Shown one piece after another: positions 36,051 to 44,729 of a DNA stretch of 64,000 nucleotides (position 1 is the first letter of the stretch; each line of letters begins with the position of its first letter). Source of the stretch: Polynucleobacter kasalickyi (GTDB lineage Bacteria; Pseudomonadota; Gammaproteobacteria; Burkholderiales; Burkholderiaceae); the NCBI RefSeq assembly GCF_900176405.1, contig NZ_FWXJ01000006.1, forward strand, positions 62,001-126,000. Reading direction: 5' to 3'. Under the pieces are notes generated by a model. That model worked only from the letters and a program-made list of their open reading frames with translations. It was not told where the DNA came from and searched no databases. Position numbers and translations under genes: made by a program.

Positions 36051-36087
36051 AAAAAACCCCAAACAGTAACTCGTACTCTTTGGGGTT
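36051..36087 (-). terminator. Intrinsic terminator for ilvD
   Basis: Stem AACCCCAAA (36055-36063) with TTTGGGGTT (36079-36087). On the minus strand the hairpin is followed by a T-run (A-run 36051-36056 in plus), so it ends ilvD. On the plus strand no T-run follows. Confidence 0.85.
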
Positions 36088-36126
36088 GTGCTTAGTCAAA
36101 TCAGTCACTAAGTTTAGTCGTTAACT

Positions 36127-37839
36127 TTAGTCATTTTCTAAATTCAGATTCAAGTCAGTAACTGCACCTTTACTCGCAGTACTGGCTAATTTTGCATATT
36201 TCGCTAGGACACCACGGGTATATTTCGGAGCAGGTTTTTTCCAGTTAGCACGACGCCTTGCAATTTCTTCCTCTGCAACATTCAGTTGAATGAGTTGTTG
36301 GTGTGCATCAATCGTGATGGAGTCGCCTTCTTCAATCAATGCGATGGTACCGCCAACAAAAGCCTCAGGGGATACGTGACCCACTACCATGCCCCAAGTG
36401 CCACCAGAAAATCTACCATCCGTAATTAAACCAACGGTCTCTCCAAACCCTTGCCCAACTAGAGCTGAGGTAGGCGCTAACATTTCTCTCATGCCAGGTC
36501 CGCCTTTTGGCCCTTCATATCGAATGACAACCACATCACCATGGGTAATTTTATTTGCCATGATGGCGGCCATACAATCATCTTCAGAGTTAAAAACTTT
36601 TGCTGGTCCAGTAATACTTGGGTTTTTTAAACCGGTAATTTTGGCAACACAACCTTCAGGGGAAATATTCCCTTTCAAAATTGCTAAATGACCTTGTTCA
36701 TACATTGGGTTTTCAATCGGGCGAATCACGAATTGATCAGCTCTTGGCGTTGCTGGAACATCTTCTAGCACCTCGGCGATTGTTTTACCTGTAATTGTGA
36801 GACAGTCACCATGTAATAAACCGGCTACGAGTAGCATCTTCATCACTTGTGGAATACCACCTGCAAGATGTAAATCAGTTGCTAAGTACTTGCCAGATGG
36901 CTTCATATCAACCAAGACGGGTACTTTACGACGAATTCTTTCAAAGTCGTCAATCGTCCATTCCACCTCTGCGGCACTAGCAATCGCTAAAAAGTGTAAG
37001 ACTGCATTGGTTGATCCACCAACAGCCATGATTACACTGACTGCATTTTCAATAGATTTTTTTGTAATGATATCGCGTGGACGTAGATTGTTTTTTACGG
37101 CCTCAATTAAAACCCGGGCTGATTCTGCGGTACTATCCACTTTTTCTTGATCAACATTGGACATGGTTGAAGAATAAGGCAGACTCATCCCTAAAGCTTC
37201 AAACGCAGAGCTCATGGTATTGGCCGTGTACATACCACCACATGAACCGCTACTTGGACAAGCATTTTGTTCAACACCTTTTAGATCTTCTTCGCTCATG
37301 CGGCCTGAAGTAAATTCACCAACCGCCTCGAAAGCAGAAACAATATTGAGTTCACGACCTTTATAGTGACCAGCTTTAATGGTGCCACCATAAACATAAA
37401 TACTTGGCACATTGGTTCTGGCCATCGCCATCATGCCACCAGGCATGTTCTTATCGCAACCACCGATCACAATCACACCGTCTTGCCAAAGACCATTGAC
37501 ACAAGTTTCAATCGAATCTGCAATGACCTCTCTTGAAATTAAGGAGTATTTCATGCCCTCAGTACCCATTCCCATTCCGTCAGAAATCGTTGGTGTACCA
37601 AAAATTTGTGAATTCGCACCACCATTCTCTAGGGCTTCCACTGCGGCGTCCGCCAACTTTTGGAGACCACTGTTGCAAGGCGTAATGGTGGAGTGACCAT
37701 TGGCTACACCAATCATTGGCTTCTTAAAGTCAGCTTCTTGGTATCCCATTGCATAGTACATGGAGCGATTGGGTGCACGAGCAACCCCTTCGGTAATATT
37801 ACGGGAACGACGATTTACGGGGCTTTTTTCTTCTGACAT
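36127..37839 (-). CDS. ilvD: Dihydroxy-acid dehydratase
   Basis: Iron-sulfur dehydratase of valine, isoleucine and pantothenate synthesis. 570 residues with cluster cysteines in [19 protein letters not shown] and [17 protein letters not shown]. This is the shorter [2Fe-2S]-type length class rather than the 616-residue E. coli type. GGAG seven bases upstream supports ATG 37839. Monocistronic by appearance: a terminator follows, and a divergent gene lies 129 bases upstream. The other ilv genes of the window are at 50-53 kb. Confidence 0.96.
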   Translation of the reverse strand: MSEEKSPVNRRSRNITEGVARAPNRSMYYAMGYQEADFKKPMIGVANGHSTITPCNSGLQKLADAAVEALENGGANSQIFGTPTISDGMGMGTEGMKYSLISREVIADSIETCVNGLWQDGVIVIGGCDKNMPGGMMAMARTNVPSIYVYGGTIKAGHYKGRELNIVSAFEAVGEFTSGRMSEEDLKGVEQNACPSSGSCGGMYTANTMSSAFEALGMSLPYSSTMSNVDQEKVDSTAESARVLIEAVKNNLRPRDIITKKSIENAVSVIMAVGGSTNAVLHFLAIASAAEVEWTIDDFERIRRKVPVLVDMKPSGKYLATDLHLAGGIPQVMKMLLVAGLLHGDCLTITGKTIAEVLEDVPATPRADQFVIRPIENPMYEQGHLAILKGNISPEGCVAKITGLKNPSITGPAKVFNSEDDCMAAIMANKITHGDVVVIRYEGPKGGPGMREMLAPTSALVGQGFGETVGLITDGRFSGGTWGMVVGHVSPEAFVGGTIALIEEGDSITIDAHQQLIQLNVAEEEIARRRANWKKPAPKYTRGVLAKYAKLASTASKGAVTDLNLNLEND

Positions 37840-37968
37840 CTAAATCTCCATGAATTAATAACAAAAATGCAATTTATTTTAAAACCTCTATTTTGCCCTT
37901 AATTTATACAGGACCCCATTTTCTAGAGGAAAATACCATTTTGCCCGAAATTTTCTTTGAAAGTGATT

Positions 37969-39177
37969 ATGGATTCATTTGATTTAATAGTAGTTGGAGC
38001 TGGAGCTGCTGGCTTATTTTGCGCTGGAGTTGCCGGTCAACTGGGTAAAAAGGTGCTCGTTATCGATCATAGTGACGTGATTGGAGAAAAAATACGGATT
38101 AGTGGCGGAGGGCGTTGTAACTTTACGAACTTGCATTCAAATCCAAGTAATTTCTTATCGATGAACCCCCATTTTGTAAAGAGTGCATTAAGTCGCTACT
38201 CTAGTAATGACTTTATCGAACTCGTTAAAAAGTATGGGATTCAATTTCATGAAAAGCATAAGGGGCAGTTATTTTGTGACGGTTCTGCAAAAGAAATTGT
38301 TCAGATGTTGCTCAGTGAGTGTGGTCTTGGTAAAGTGAAGATTCAATATCCAGAGGAAGTTGAAACCATTCATCAAGTCGATTCGGGTTGGGAAGTATTG
38401 TCCAATTTAGGGCATTATCAGACCACTAATTTGGTGATTGCGACTGGCGGTTTACCTGTGCCAGCAATAGGCGCTAGTGACTTTGCTTTGAAATTAGCTG
38501 AGAAGTTAGACATTCCTGTCATCAGCCCACGAGCTGCTTTAGTACCTCTGGCATTTACTTCTGGTATTTTTTCAAAAATAGAAGACTTTGCGGGGATTAG
38601 TTTTCCAGTGCATATTTCAGCAGGCCAGCATAAGAAAAACTATGGTTCTGGGAAGTTTGCAGAGGATTTATTAATTACCCATAAGGGTCTCTCAGGACCT
38701 GCTGTGCTTCAAGCAAGTTCTTATTGGCAAGAAGGTGAACCTGTTCAAATTGAATGGCTTAACCAAGAAAAATGGGAGGAGCTGATCTCTTTACCCGAAA
38801 GTCGATCAAAAACCGTAGAGCAACTATTTACAGAATTTTTCCCGACAAAATTAGCTAAAGAGTTTGCTGAACAACTTGGACTTGCTGGACAAAGATGGGC
38901 GGAAGTCTCCAATAGAAACAAAGACTCTATTATTCAACATCTGTGCAAATGGAGTATCAAACCAGCCGGAACTCTTGGCTGGAATAAAGCGGAGGTCATG
39001 TTAGGTGGAATAGATACGAAAGCTCTCGACGGTAAGACCATGATGGTGAAAAAATATCCCGGCTTATTTTTTATTGGTGAGTGTGTTGATGTCACCGGTC
39101 ATTTGGGAGGGCATAATTTTCAATGGGCATGGGCTAGTGGCTATGTTAGTGCCAATAGCCTCATCGACTCCCATTAA
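37969..39177 (+). CDS. NAD(P)/FAD-dependent oxidoreductase, YhiN/HI0933 family
   Basis: 402 residues. N-terminal FAD-binding fold with LIVVGAGAAGLFCA and a RISGGGRCNFTN motif, middle NLVIATGGLPVPAIGAS, C-terminal FIGECVDVTGHLGGHNFQWAWASGY; these are characteristic of the HI0933/YhiN flavoprotein family. Reaction and substrate are unknown. I use ATG 37969 (MDSFDLIV) rather than a TTG four codons earlier. The stop overlaps the convergent LOG gene by 4 bases. Confidence 0.9.
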   Translation: MDSFDLIVVGAGAAGLFCAGVAGQLGKKVLVIDHSDVIGEKIRISGGGRCNFTNLHSNPSNFLSMNPHFVKSALSRYSSNDFIELVKKYGIQFHEKHKGQLFCDGSAKEIVQMLLSECGLGKVKIQYPEEVETIHQVDSGWEVLSNLGHYQTTNLVIATGGLPVPAIGASDFALKLAEKLDIPVISPRAALVPLAFTSGIFSKIEDFAGISFPVHISAGQHKKNYGSGKFAEDLLITHKGLSGPAVLQASSYWQEGEPVQIEWLNQEKWEELISLPESRSKTVEQLFTEFFPTKLAKEFAEQLGLAGQRWAEVSNRNKDSIIQHLCKWSIKPAGTLGWNKAEVMLGGIDTKALDGKTMMVKKYPGLFFIGECVDVTGHLGGHNFQWAWASGYVSANSLIDSH

Positions 39178-39716
39178 CTGGTTTGCAATTTACTGAAAAT
39201 ATCCTCAACATTCGTCACAATCTGGATTTTTTCAAAGTGTGAATCCATTATGAAACCATTATCAAGGCTATGCTGTAAAAATTGAATTAATGGATCATAG
39301 TAGCCAGACCAGTTTGCCAAAATAATGGATTTTTGATGGGAACCAATTTGTGCTGTGGCCCAAACATCAAATAACTCATCAAATGTCCCAACCCCACCGG
39401 GGATGATGACAAATGCGTCAGAAAGTTGACCCATGAGTTGTTTACGCTCACCCATCGTTTTAACAAAATGCAATTCTGAAAGTAATTCTTTGTTTGGTTT
39501 TTCAGAAAGTAAGTTTTCTGGGATGACACCTGTGACGCGTCCTTGGTTTTGAAAAACCCCATCAGAAACCTGCCCCATAAGGCCTCGGCTACCACCTCCA
39601 AAGACCAAGCCCCAACCTCTTTGCGCAATTCCTTGCCCCAAATCGTAAGCCCAATCTTTCCATTCTGGGACATTACCAAACCGCGAACCACAAAAAACTG
39701 CAATATTTTTATTCAT
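39174..39716 (-). CDS. LOG-family nucleotide-monophosphate phosphoribohydrolase
   Basis: 180 residues with the LOG signatures MGERKQLM (MxxRK) and IIPGGVGTFDELFDV (PGGxGTxxE), plus the N-terminal Rossmann segment IAVFCGSR. Proteins of this family cleave cytokinin-type or other nucleoside 5'-monophosphates; many bacterial members hydrolyse AMP or related nucleotides. Standard length. Monocistronic by position. Confidence 0.92.
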   Translation of the reverse strand: MNKNIAVFCGSRFGNVPEWKDWAYDLGQGIAQRGWGLVFGGGSRGLMGQVSDGVFQNQGRVTGVIPENLLSEKPNKELLSELHFVKTMGERKQLMGQLSDAFVIIPGGVGTFDELFDVWATAQIGSHQKSIILANWSGYYDPLIQFLQHSLDNGFIMDSHFEKIQIVTNVEDIFSKLQTS

Positions 39717-39918
39717 AGAACCAATTGAGTGAATTAAGATGGAATCATCAGGATGTCCAGAGAGGACAATCAGGATGTTCGTTTAGTTTAAAATACAATG
39801 AAAGCTAATAGCATTAAATATAAATAATTTAGAATAAAAATGAGACTACGCCTACAACACTGTTTTTCTGAACTAAAAATTATTTTCTAATTTTTAACTA
39901 ATCATCCATTTATTAAAC

Positions 39919-40296
39919 ATGTTCCCATCCATCATTGCAATTAGTTTAGGTGCCTCAATTGGGGCATTACTCCGATGGGTGTTGGCATTGATGTTCAATA
40001 CGATTTCAAAATCAGTACCGATTGGTACCTTGTTAGCAAATCTTCTCGGCGGCTTATTGATTGGCTTTGCCATTACTTTTTTTGAACAGCATCAAGAACT
40101 CCCACCCCAATGGCGACTACTCATTATTACTGGCTTTTTAGGTGGTTTAACAACTTTTTCAACATTTTCAGCTGAAGTCACTCAAATGATTCAGGATGGA
40201 AATTTATTCACCGCATTAACGACGATTCTTTTACATGTAATGGGCTCTTTGTTAATGACTTTCATGGGTATTTATATTTTTAAATTTTTTAGATAG
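39919..40296 (+). CDS. crcB: Fluoride channel CrcB/FluC
   Basis: 125 residues, four membrane helices, with the family marks GASIGALLRW, GTLLANLLGG and GGLTTFSTFSAE (the phenylalanine and serine/threonine track of the fluoride pore). Forms an antiparallel dimer in the inner membrane and expels fluoride. I looked for a fluoride riboswitch in the 200 bases upstream and did not see one. The next two genes follow after 9 and 2 bases. Confidence 0.94.
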   Translation: MFPSIIAISLGASIGALLRWVLALMFNTISKSVPIGTLLANLLGGLLIGFAITFFEQHQELPPQWRLLIITGFLGGLTTFSTFSAEVTQMIQDGNLFTALTTILLHVMGSLLMTFMGIYIFKFFR

Positions 40297-40305
40297 GAAA
40301 CTTAG

Positions 40306-40830
40306 ATGGCAATTTATCAGTTAGGGGATAAAATCCCTCAAATTCACCCAGAAGCGTACGTTGCAGAAGAAGCAGTCGTGATTGGTCATGTGATTATTGG
40401 TGCAAAATCAACCATTTGGGGTGGTGTTGTGATTCGTGGGGACAATGAACCCATTACTATTGGCGAGTCATCTAGTGTTCAAGAGGGCACGATCATGCAC
40501 GTAGACAAAGGCTGTCCATTGACAGTTGGCAATAATGTAACTATCGGGCACCAAGCCATGTTGCATGGTTGCACCATTGAAGATGGGGCGTTGATTGGTA
40601 TTCAAGCAATTGTCTTGAACAACGCGGTCATCGGTAAAGAGGCTCTCGTCGGCGCAGGCGCTGTTGTAACTGAAGGTAAAGTGGTTGGAGCGCGCAAAAT
40701 GGCGATTGGCGCACCGGCTAAAGAAGTGAAAGATGTTAGCCAAGAAATGATCGATCGCATCGCTAAAGGTACTGTTGGTTATGCAAACCGAGCAAAAATC
40801 TTTAAAGAAACCCTCAAAAGAATAGGTTAA
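40306..40830 (+). CDS. Gamma-class carbonic anhydrase-like protein
   Basis: 174 residues forming a left-handed beta helix of hexapeptide repeats (IWGGVVIRGDNEPITIGESSSVQ onwards, split by turns). The three zinc-ligand histidines expected for the gamma class are seen in MHVDKG, IGHQ and MLHGC. It resembles YrdA/CaiE-like proteins; carbonic anhydrase activity is not certain for this group. In line with crcB and the ABM gene, with two bases to the latter. Confidence 0.9.
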   Translation: MAIYQLGDKIPQIHPEAYVAEEAVVIGHVIIGAKSTIWGGVVIRGDNEPITIGESSSVQEGTIMHVDKGCPLTVGNNVTIGHQAMLHGCTIEDGALIGIQAIVLNNAVIGKEALVGAGAVVTEGKVVGARKMAIGAPAKEVKDVSQEMIDRIAKGTVGYANRAKIFKETLKRIG

Positions 40831-40832
40831 TT

Positions 40833-41129
40833 ATGGTTCTTGAAATTGCGGATTTAAGCATTTTGCCAGGAAAAAATGCAGAGTTTGAAGTAGCCATTGA
40901 AGCTGGTGTTAAAGAGGTAATCTCAAAAGCGAAGGGCTTTATTGGTTTTAAAGTGCAAAAAGGGATTGAGAACCCGAATCGATATTTGCTAATGATTGAA
41001 TGGGAAACTTTAGAGAATCATATGGTTGATTTTCGTGAGTCTCCAGAGTTTGCTCAGTGGCGTAGTTACGTCGGACCCTACTTCGAGAAGCCACCAGCGA
41101 TGGAGCATTTTGAATTACTGATCAGTTAA
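40833..41129 (+). CDS. Antibiotic biosynthesis monooxygenase (ABM) domain protein
   Basis: 98 residues, a single dimeric alpha/beta-barrel domain of the ABM type: LPGKNAEFEVAIEAGV, a central GFIGFKVQKGIENPNRYLLMIEWET, and HMVDFRESPEFAQW. Small cytoplasmic proteins of this kind include quinol or haem-related monooxygenases, but many have no known activity. It ends 19 bases from the convergent pseudouridine synthase; an inverted repeat spans the junction. Confidence 0.87.
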   Translation: MVLEIADLSILPGKNAEFEVAIEAGVKEVISKAKGFIGFKVQKGIENPNRYLLMIEWETLENHMVDFRESPEFAQWRSYVGPYFEKPPAMEHFELLIS

Positions 41130-41140
41130 GGCGCATTCTC

Positions 41141-41172
41141 TTGAGAGACTAAAACTTTTCGTTGTCTCTCAG
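41141..41172. repeat. Inverted repeat at the ABM / pseudouridine synthase junction
   Basis: TTGAGAGAC (41141-41149) pairs with GTCTCTCAG (41164-41172) across a 14-base loop that contains part of the minus-strand stop codon. No T-run on either side, so a terminator role is weak. Confidence 0.4.
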
Positions 41173-41883
41173 GAAACGCCATTGTCCGACGGGAATATTT
41201 CCCAATGGAATTTGACCAATTCGAATTCGCTTCAGACCTACTACGTGTAAACCGACAAGTTCGCACATTCTTCTAATTTGTCGGTTACGGCCTTCCTTCA
41301 AAACAAAACGTAATTGGTCTTCATTTTGCCAACTGACTTTAGCTGGTTTTAATGGCACATCGTCTAACGATAATCCATGACAGAGTAGTTGTAGGCCAGA
41401 AGGAGCCATTTTCCCTTCAACTCGAACTAAATACTCCTTTTCAATCGGGCTATTTTCACCAATTAATAATTTCGCAATACGACCATCTTGGGTTAGAACC
41501 AGTAAACCAGACGAGTCGATATCTAGGCGACCAGCAGGTGCTAAGCCCTTTGTATTGAATTTGGCATTTTTATTGGCATCTAGATGGGTCCTGAAAAAAT
41601 TCTCAGGAGTCACTAATGCTGCAGCGGGAGGATATTCTCTCGCGTCATCAAAATGTGAAATATAGCCAATTGGCTTGTTCAGCAAAATAGTGGCTCTAGC
41701 GTCTTGCAGTTTTAGAGCTTCTTTTTTGAGTTCAATTTTTTGATTGGGGAAAGCTCTTGAACCAAGTTCGGTAATAACCGCACCGTCGACAGTTACCAAT
41801 CCTTGTTCGATATATTGATCTGCTTCGCGTCGTGAACAAAGCCCCTGTTCTGACAATAATTTTGAAATGCGTACTTTTTCCAT
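41149..41883 (-). CDS. rRNA pseudouridine synthase, RsuA/RluB/RluF family
   Basis: 244 residues from ATG 41883 (MEKVRISKLLSEQG), which opens the N-terminal S4 RNA-binding domain (KLLSEQGLCSRREADQYI). The catalytic aspartate lies in GRLDIDSSGLLVLT; NKPIGYIS and EGRNRQIRRMCELVG complete the family pattern. The wording of these motifs is closest to RluF (23S rRNA U2604), with RluB as alternative. Divergent from uup with 104 bases between starts. Confidence 0.88.
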   Translation of the reverse strand: MEKVRISKLLSEQGLCSRREADQYIEQGLVTVDGAVITELGSRAFPNQKIELKKEALKLQDARATILLNKPIGYISHFDDAREYPPAAALVTPENFFRTHLDANKNAKFNTKGLAPAGRLDIDSSGLLVLTQDGRIAKLLIGENSPIEKEYLVRVEGKMAPSGLQLLCHGLSLDDVPLKPAKVSWQNEDQLRFVLKEGRNRQIRRMCELVGLHVVGLKRIRIGQIPLGNIPVGQWRFLRDNEKF

Positions 41884-41987
41884 AACTCGTATTATCAAAC
41901 AAATTACATTAGAGTGGCTTAAAATTGTAACTTCATTACAAAATTGTCTATTTTTGACACTTTAATTACCTACCTTATTGGATTTAC

Positions 41988-43925
41988 ATGGCTCTTTTTG
42001 TTTTAAATAATGCCAAGCTTGCCTATGGGCATGTTGACTTGCTAGCAAACGCATCTTTTTCATTGGAAGAAGGGGAGCGAGTTGGTTTAATTGGTAGGAA
42101 CGGCGCAGGAAAATCTTCATTTCTAAAAATTATTGCTGAAATTGAAAAATTAGATGATGGCTTGATTCAGAAACAACAAGGAATTCGCATTGCCTATGTT
42201 GCTCAAGAGCCAGCTTTCTTATCTTCTGATACCGTTTTTGACACGGTTGCAGTAGGACTTCAGGCCGTCAAACAAATGCGTGCAGATTATGAAGCCCTCA
42301 GTATGCAAGAGTGGAATGATGACATTCAACACCAAATGGATGTTCTGTACTCTCAGATTGACGCAAATCAAGGCTGGGCTTGGGAACAAAAAATTGATGA
42401 GGTTTTACAAAAACTTCATTTAGATGGTTCGCGTTTGATGTCAGAGTTGTCGGGTGGAAATAAGAAAAGAGTAGCCTTAGCCCAAGCTTTAGTGGTGCAA
42501 CCGGAAGTCTTGTTATTAGATGAGCCGACCAACCACTTAGATATGGATTCGATTGAGTGGTTAGAGCAGTTATTGGTTGATATGCACTGCTCATTGGTAT
42601 TTATTACCCACGATAGAGCATTCTTAGATAAGGTAGCCACGCGGATTATTGAATTGGACCGTGGCATTATTCGAAGTTATCCGGGTAACTTCACTGCCTA
42701 TTTGGATCTAAAAGAAAAGCAATTAGCCGACGAGGCTTTAGCAAATGCTCGCGCGGATAAACTTTTGGCTCAAGAAGAAGTTTGGATCAGGCAAGGTGTA
42801 GAAGCAAGAAGAACTCGCAGTGTGAGCCGGATTGGCCGTCTTGAAAAACTGCGTGAAGAACGCAGTGTCCGACGCAATACTGTAGGTCAAGTTCGCTTAG
42901 ATATTAATACTGGGGAACGATCTGGCAAGATTGTCGCAGCCTTAGAAAACGTCGATTTATCCTTTGGTGATAAGCAGATTGTGAAAAACTTTACGGCAAC
43001 AATTCTCAGGGGGGATAAAGTTGGACTCTTAGGACCTAACGGAGCCGGTAAATCTACCCTACTCAAGCTAATTTTAGGTGAACTACCACCAGATCGAGGT
43101 GACATTAAACAGGGTAGTCAAATTGAGATTGCTTATTTTGATCAATTAAGAGAGTCACTTAACCTGGAGGCAAGCCTAGAAGACTTCATTAGTCCTGGTA
43201 GCGAATGGATTGAAATTGGTGGTCAGCGTAAACACGTTAAGTCGTATTTAAATGATTTCTTATTTTCTCCTGAGCGTGCCAGATCCCCCGTCAAGACCCT
43301 CTCCGGAGGCGAACGTAATCGTTTGCTATTAGCTAGACTCTTTGCAAAACCGGCTAACGTTTTGGTACTTGATGAACCAACTAACGATTTAGATATTGAT
43401 ACCTTAGATTTGTTGGAAGAGTTTTTACAGGATTACCGTGGAACGGTGTTCTTAGTGAGTCATGATCGTCAGTTTTTAGATAATGTCGTCACAAGTATGA
43501 TTGCCTTTGAAGGTGAGGGTTCTTGGCGTGAGTATGAAGGTGGATATGAGGATTGGAAAATTCAAAATGGTAGAAGATTAGCGGCTTTGAGCAAGACGCA
43601 AAAATCAGGAAGTCCAGTTAGTAACGCAACACCAGATACAAAAAAGACATCTAACGTTTCCGGGACTGCCAAAGAAGTAAATAATAAAAAATCAGGGTTG
43701 AGTAAGTATGAAGAAAAAGAATTAGAAAAAATTACTGAACAAATTGAAACGCTGGAGCTGGCACAAAGTGAAATTTCTCAACAACTTAGTGATCCCAAGA
43801 TATACACCGATGACCTAAAGCGTGCTAAATCTTTACAGTTAAAGATGACGGAAATGAATGAAGATTTGGAAAAGCTCATGATCAGGTGGGATGAGTTATC
43901 CAGTAAGGATTTAGAAATTAATTAA
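41988..43925 (+). CDS. uup: ABC-F ATPase Uup
   Basis: 645-residue cytoplasmic ABC-F protein with two ATPase domains and no membrane part. First domain: GLIGRNGAGKSS, LSGGNKKRVALAQAL, LLLDEPTNHLD. Second: GLLGPNGAGKST, LSGGERNRLLLARLF, LVLDEPTNDLD. A linker rich in Arg (RRTRSVSRIGRL) joins them, and a C-terminal coiled coil (about 575-640) is the mark of Uup. ABC-F proteins act on ribosomes; Uup is linked to transposon excision and branched-DNA handling in E. coli. SDR follows 18 bases later. Confidence 0.93.
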   Translation: MALFVLNNAKLAYGHVDLLANASFSLEEGERVGLIGRNGAGKSSFLKIIAEIEKLDDGLIQKQQGIRIAYVAQEPAFLSSDTVFDTVAVGLQAVKQMRADYEALSMQEWNDDIQHQMDVLYSQIDANQGWAWEQKIDEVLQKLHLDGSRLMSELSGGNKKRVALAQALVVQPEVLLLDEPTNHLDMDSIEWLEQLLVDMHCSLVFITHDRAFLDKVATRIIELDRGIIRSYPGNFTAYLDLKEKQLADEALANARADKLLAQEEVWIRQGVEARRTRSVSRIGRLEKLREERSVRRNTVGQVRLDINTGERSGKIVAALENVDLSFGDKQIVKNFTATILRGDKVGLLGPNGAGKSTLLKLILGELPPDRGDIKQGSQIEIAYFDQLRESLNLEASLEDFISPGSEWIEIGGQRKHVKSYLNDFLFSPERARSPVKTLSGGERNRLLLARLFAKPANVLVLDEPTNDLDIDTLDLLEEFLQDYRGTVFLVSHDRQFLDNVVTSMIAFEGEGSWREYEGGYEDWKIQNGRRLAALSKTQKSGSPVSNATPDTKKTSNVSGTAKEVNNKKSGLSKYEEKELEKITEQIETLELAQSEISQQLSDPKIYTDDLKRAKSLQLKMTEMNEDLEKLMIRWDELSSKDLEIN

Positions 43926-43943
43926 ACAACCAAGGAGATCAGC

Positions 43944-44729
43944 GTGGATTTAGGTATTCAGAATAAAGTCGCTTTAGTGCTTGCTTCCAGTAAAGGTTTG
44001 GGAAGAGCAATCGCCATTTCACTCGCAAGGGAGGGTGCTAAAGTGGTAATTTCTGGTAGAACCCTTTCTGCCTTAGAAGATACTGCTACTGAAATTCGCC
44101 AATTGGGCGGGCAAGTCATGGTTTTACCCTGGGATATGTCTGACCTTAATTCCATTGATGAAAAAATATCGCTGATTGAAAAAGAGTGGGGTACGGTTGA
44201 TATTTTAGTGAACAATACCGGTGGACCGCCACCAACTTCAGCAGAAAATCAAGCGTCTGATTTATGGCTTACTCAGTTTCAACAAATGGTATTAATGGTC
44301 ATTAAAATTACCGATAGAGTTTTGCCTGGTATGAAAAAAAATGCTTGGGGTAGAGTGATTACGAGCACTAGCTCTGGTATGATTTCGCCCATTCCTGGAC
44401 TCGCTATTTCAAATACCTTAAGGGCCTCCATTATGGGATGGTCCAAAACCTTAGCCAGCGAAGTGGCTAAGTATGGCATTACCGTAAATATTGTTTTACC
44501 AGGTCGGGTAGCAACAGAGCGATTGGGGCAGCTTGATCAGTTTAGAGCTCAGAAAGAGGGTAAGACGATTGAAGAGATTGCGACCCGAATGATTGCTTCG
44601 ATACCGATGGGACGTTATGGCTCACCCACGGAATATGGCGATGCGGTGACATTCTTGGCCTCGGCAAAAGCTTCCTACATAACAGGGACATCGCTCAGAA
44701 TCGACGGGGGGAGTTTCTCTGGTTTCTAG
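43944..44729 (+). CDS. Short-chain dehydrogenase/reductase lacking the YxxxK pair
   Basis: 261 residues from GTG 43944 with AAGGAGATC upstream. Cofactor site ASSKGLGRAIA (TGxxxGxG variant), NNTGGPPP in place of NNAG, Ser-rich STSSG near 141-145, and C-terminal YITGTSLRIDGG are clear. At the place of catalytic Tyr and Lys the sequence reads AISNTLRAS (154-162): no tyrosine, no lysine. It follows an SDR subfamily in which these residues are replaced, so reductase activity by the usual mechanism is doubtful. The FtsX-like permease starts directly at its stop. Confidence 0.85.
   Translation: MDLGIQNKVALVLASSKGLGRAIAISLAREGAKVVISGRTLSALEDTATEIRQLGGQVMVLPWDMSDLNSIDEKISLIEKEWGTVDILVNNTGGPPPTSAENQASDLWLTQFQQMVLMVIKITDRVLPGMKKNAWGRVITSTSSGMISPIPGLAISNTLRASIMGWSKTLASEVAKYGITVNIVLPGRVATERLGQLDQFRAQKEGKTIEEIATRMIASIPMGRYGSPTEYGDAVTFLASAKASYITGTSLRIDGGSFSGF

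Noticed and set aside
39717..39918. Fluoride riboswitch expected before crcB
   Set aside because: I looked for the conserved crcB-motif pseudoknot segments and found none; only an AT-rich inverted repeat near 39870-39900 is present.
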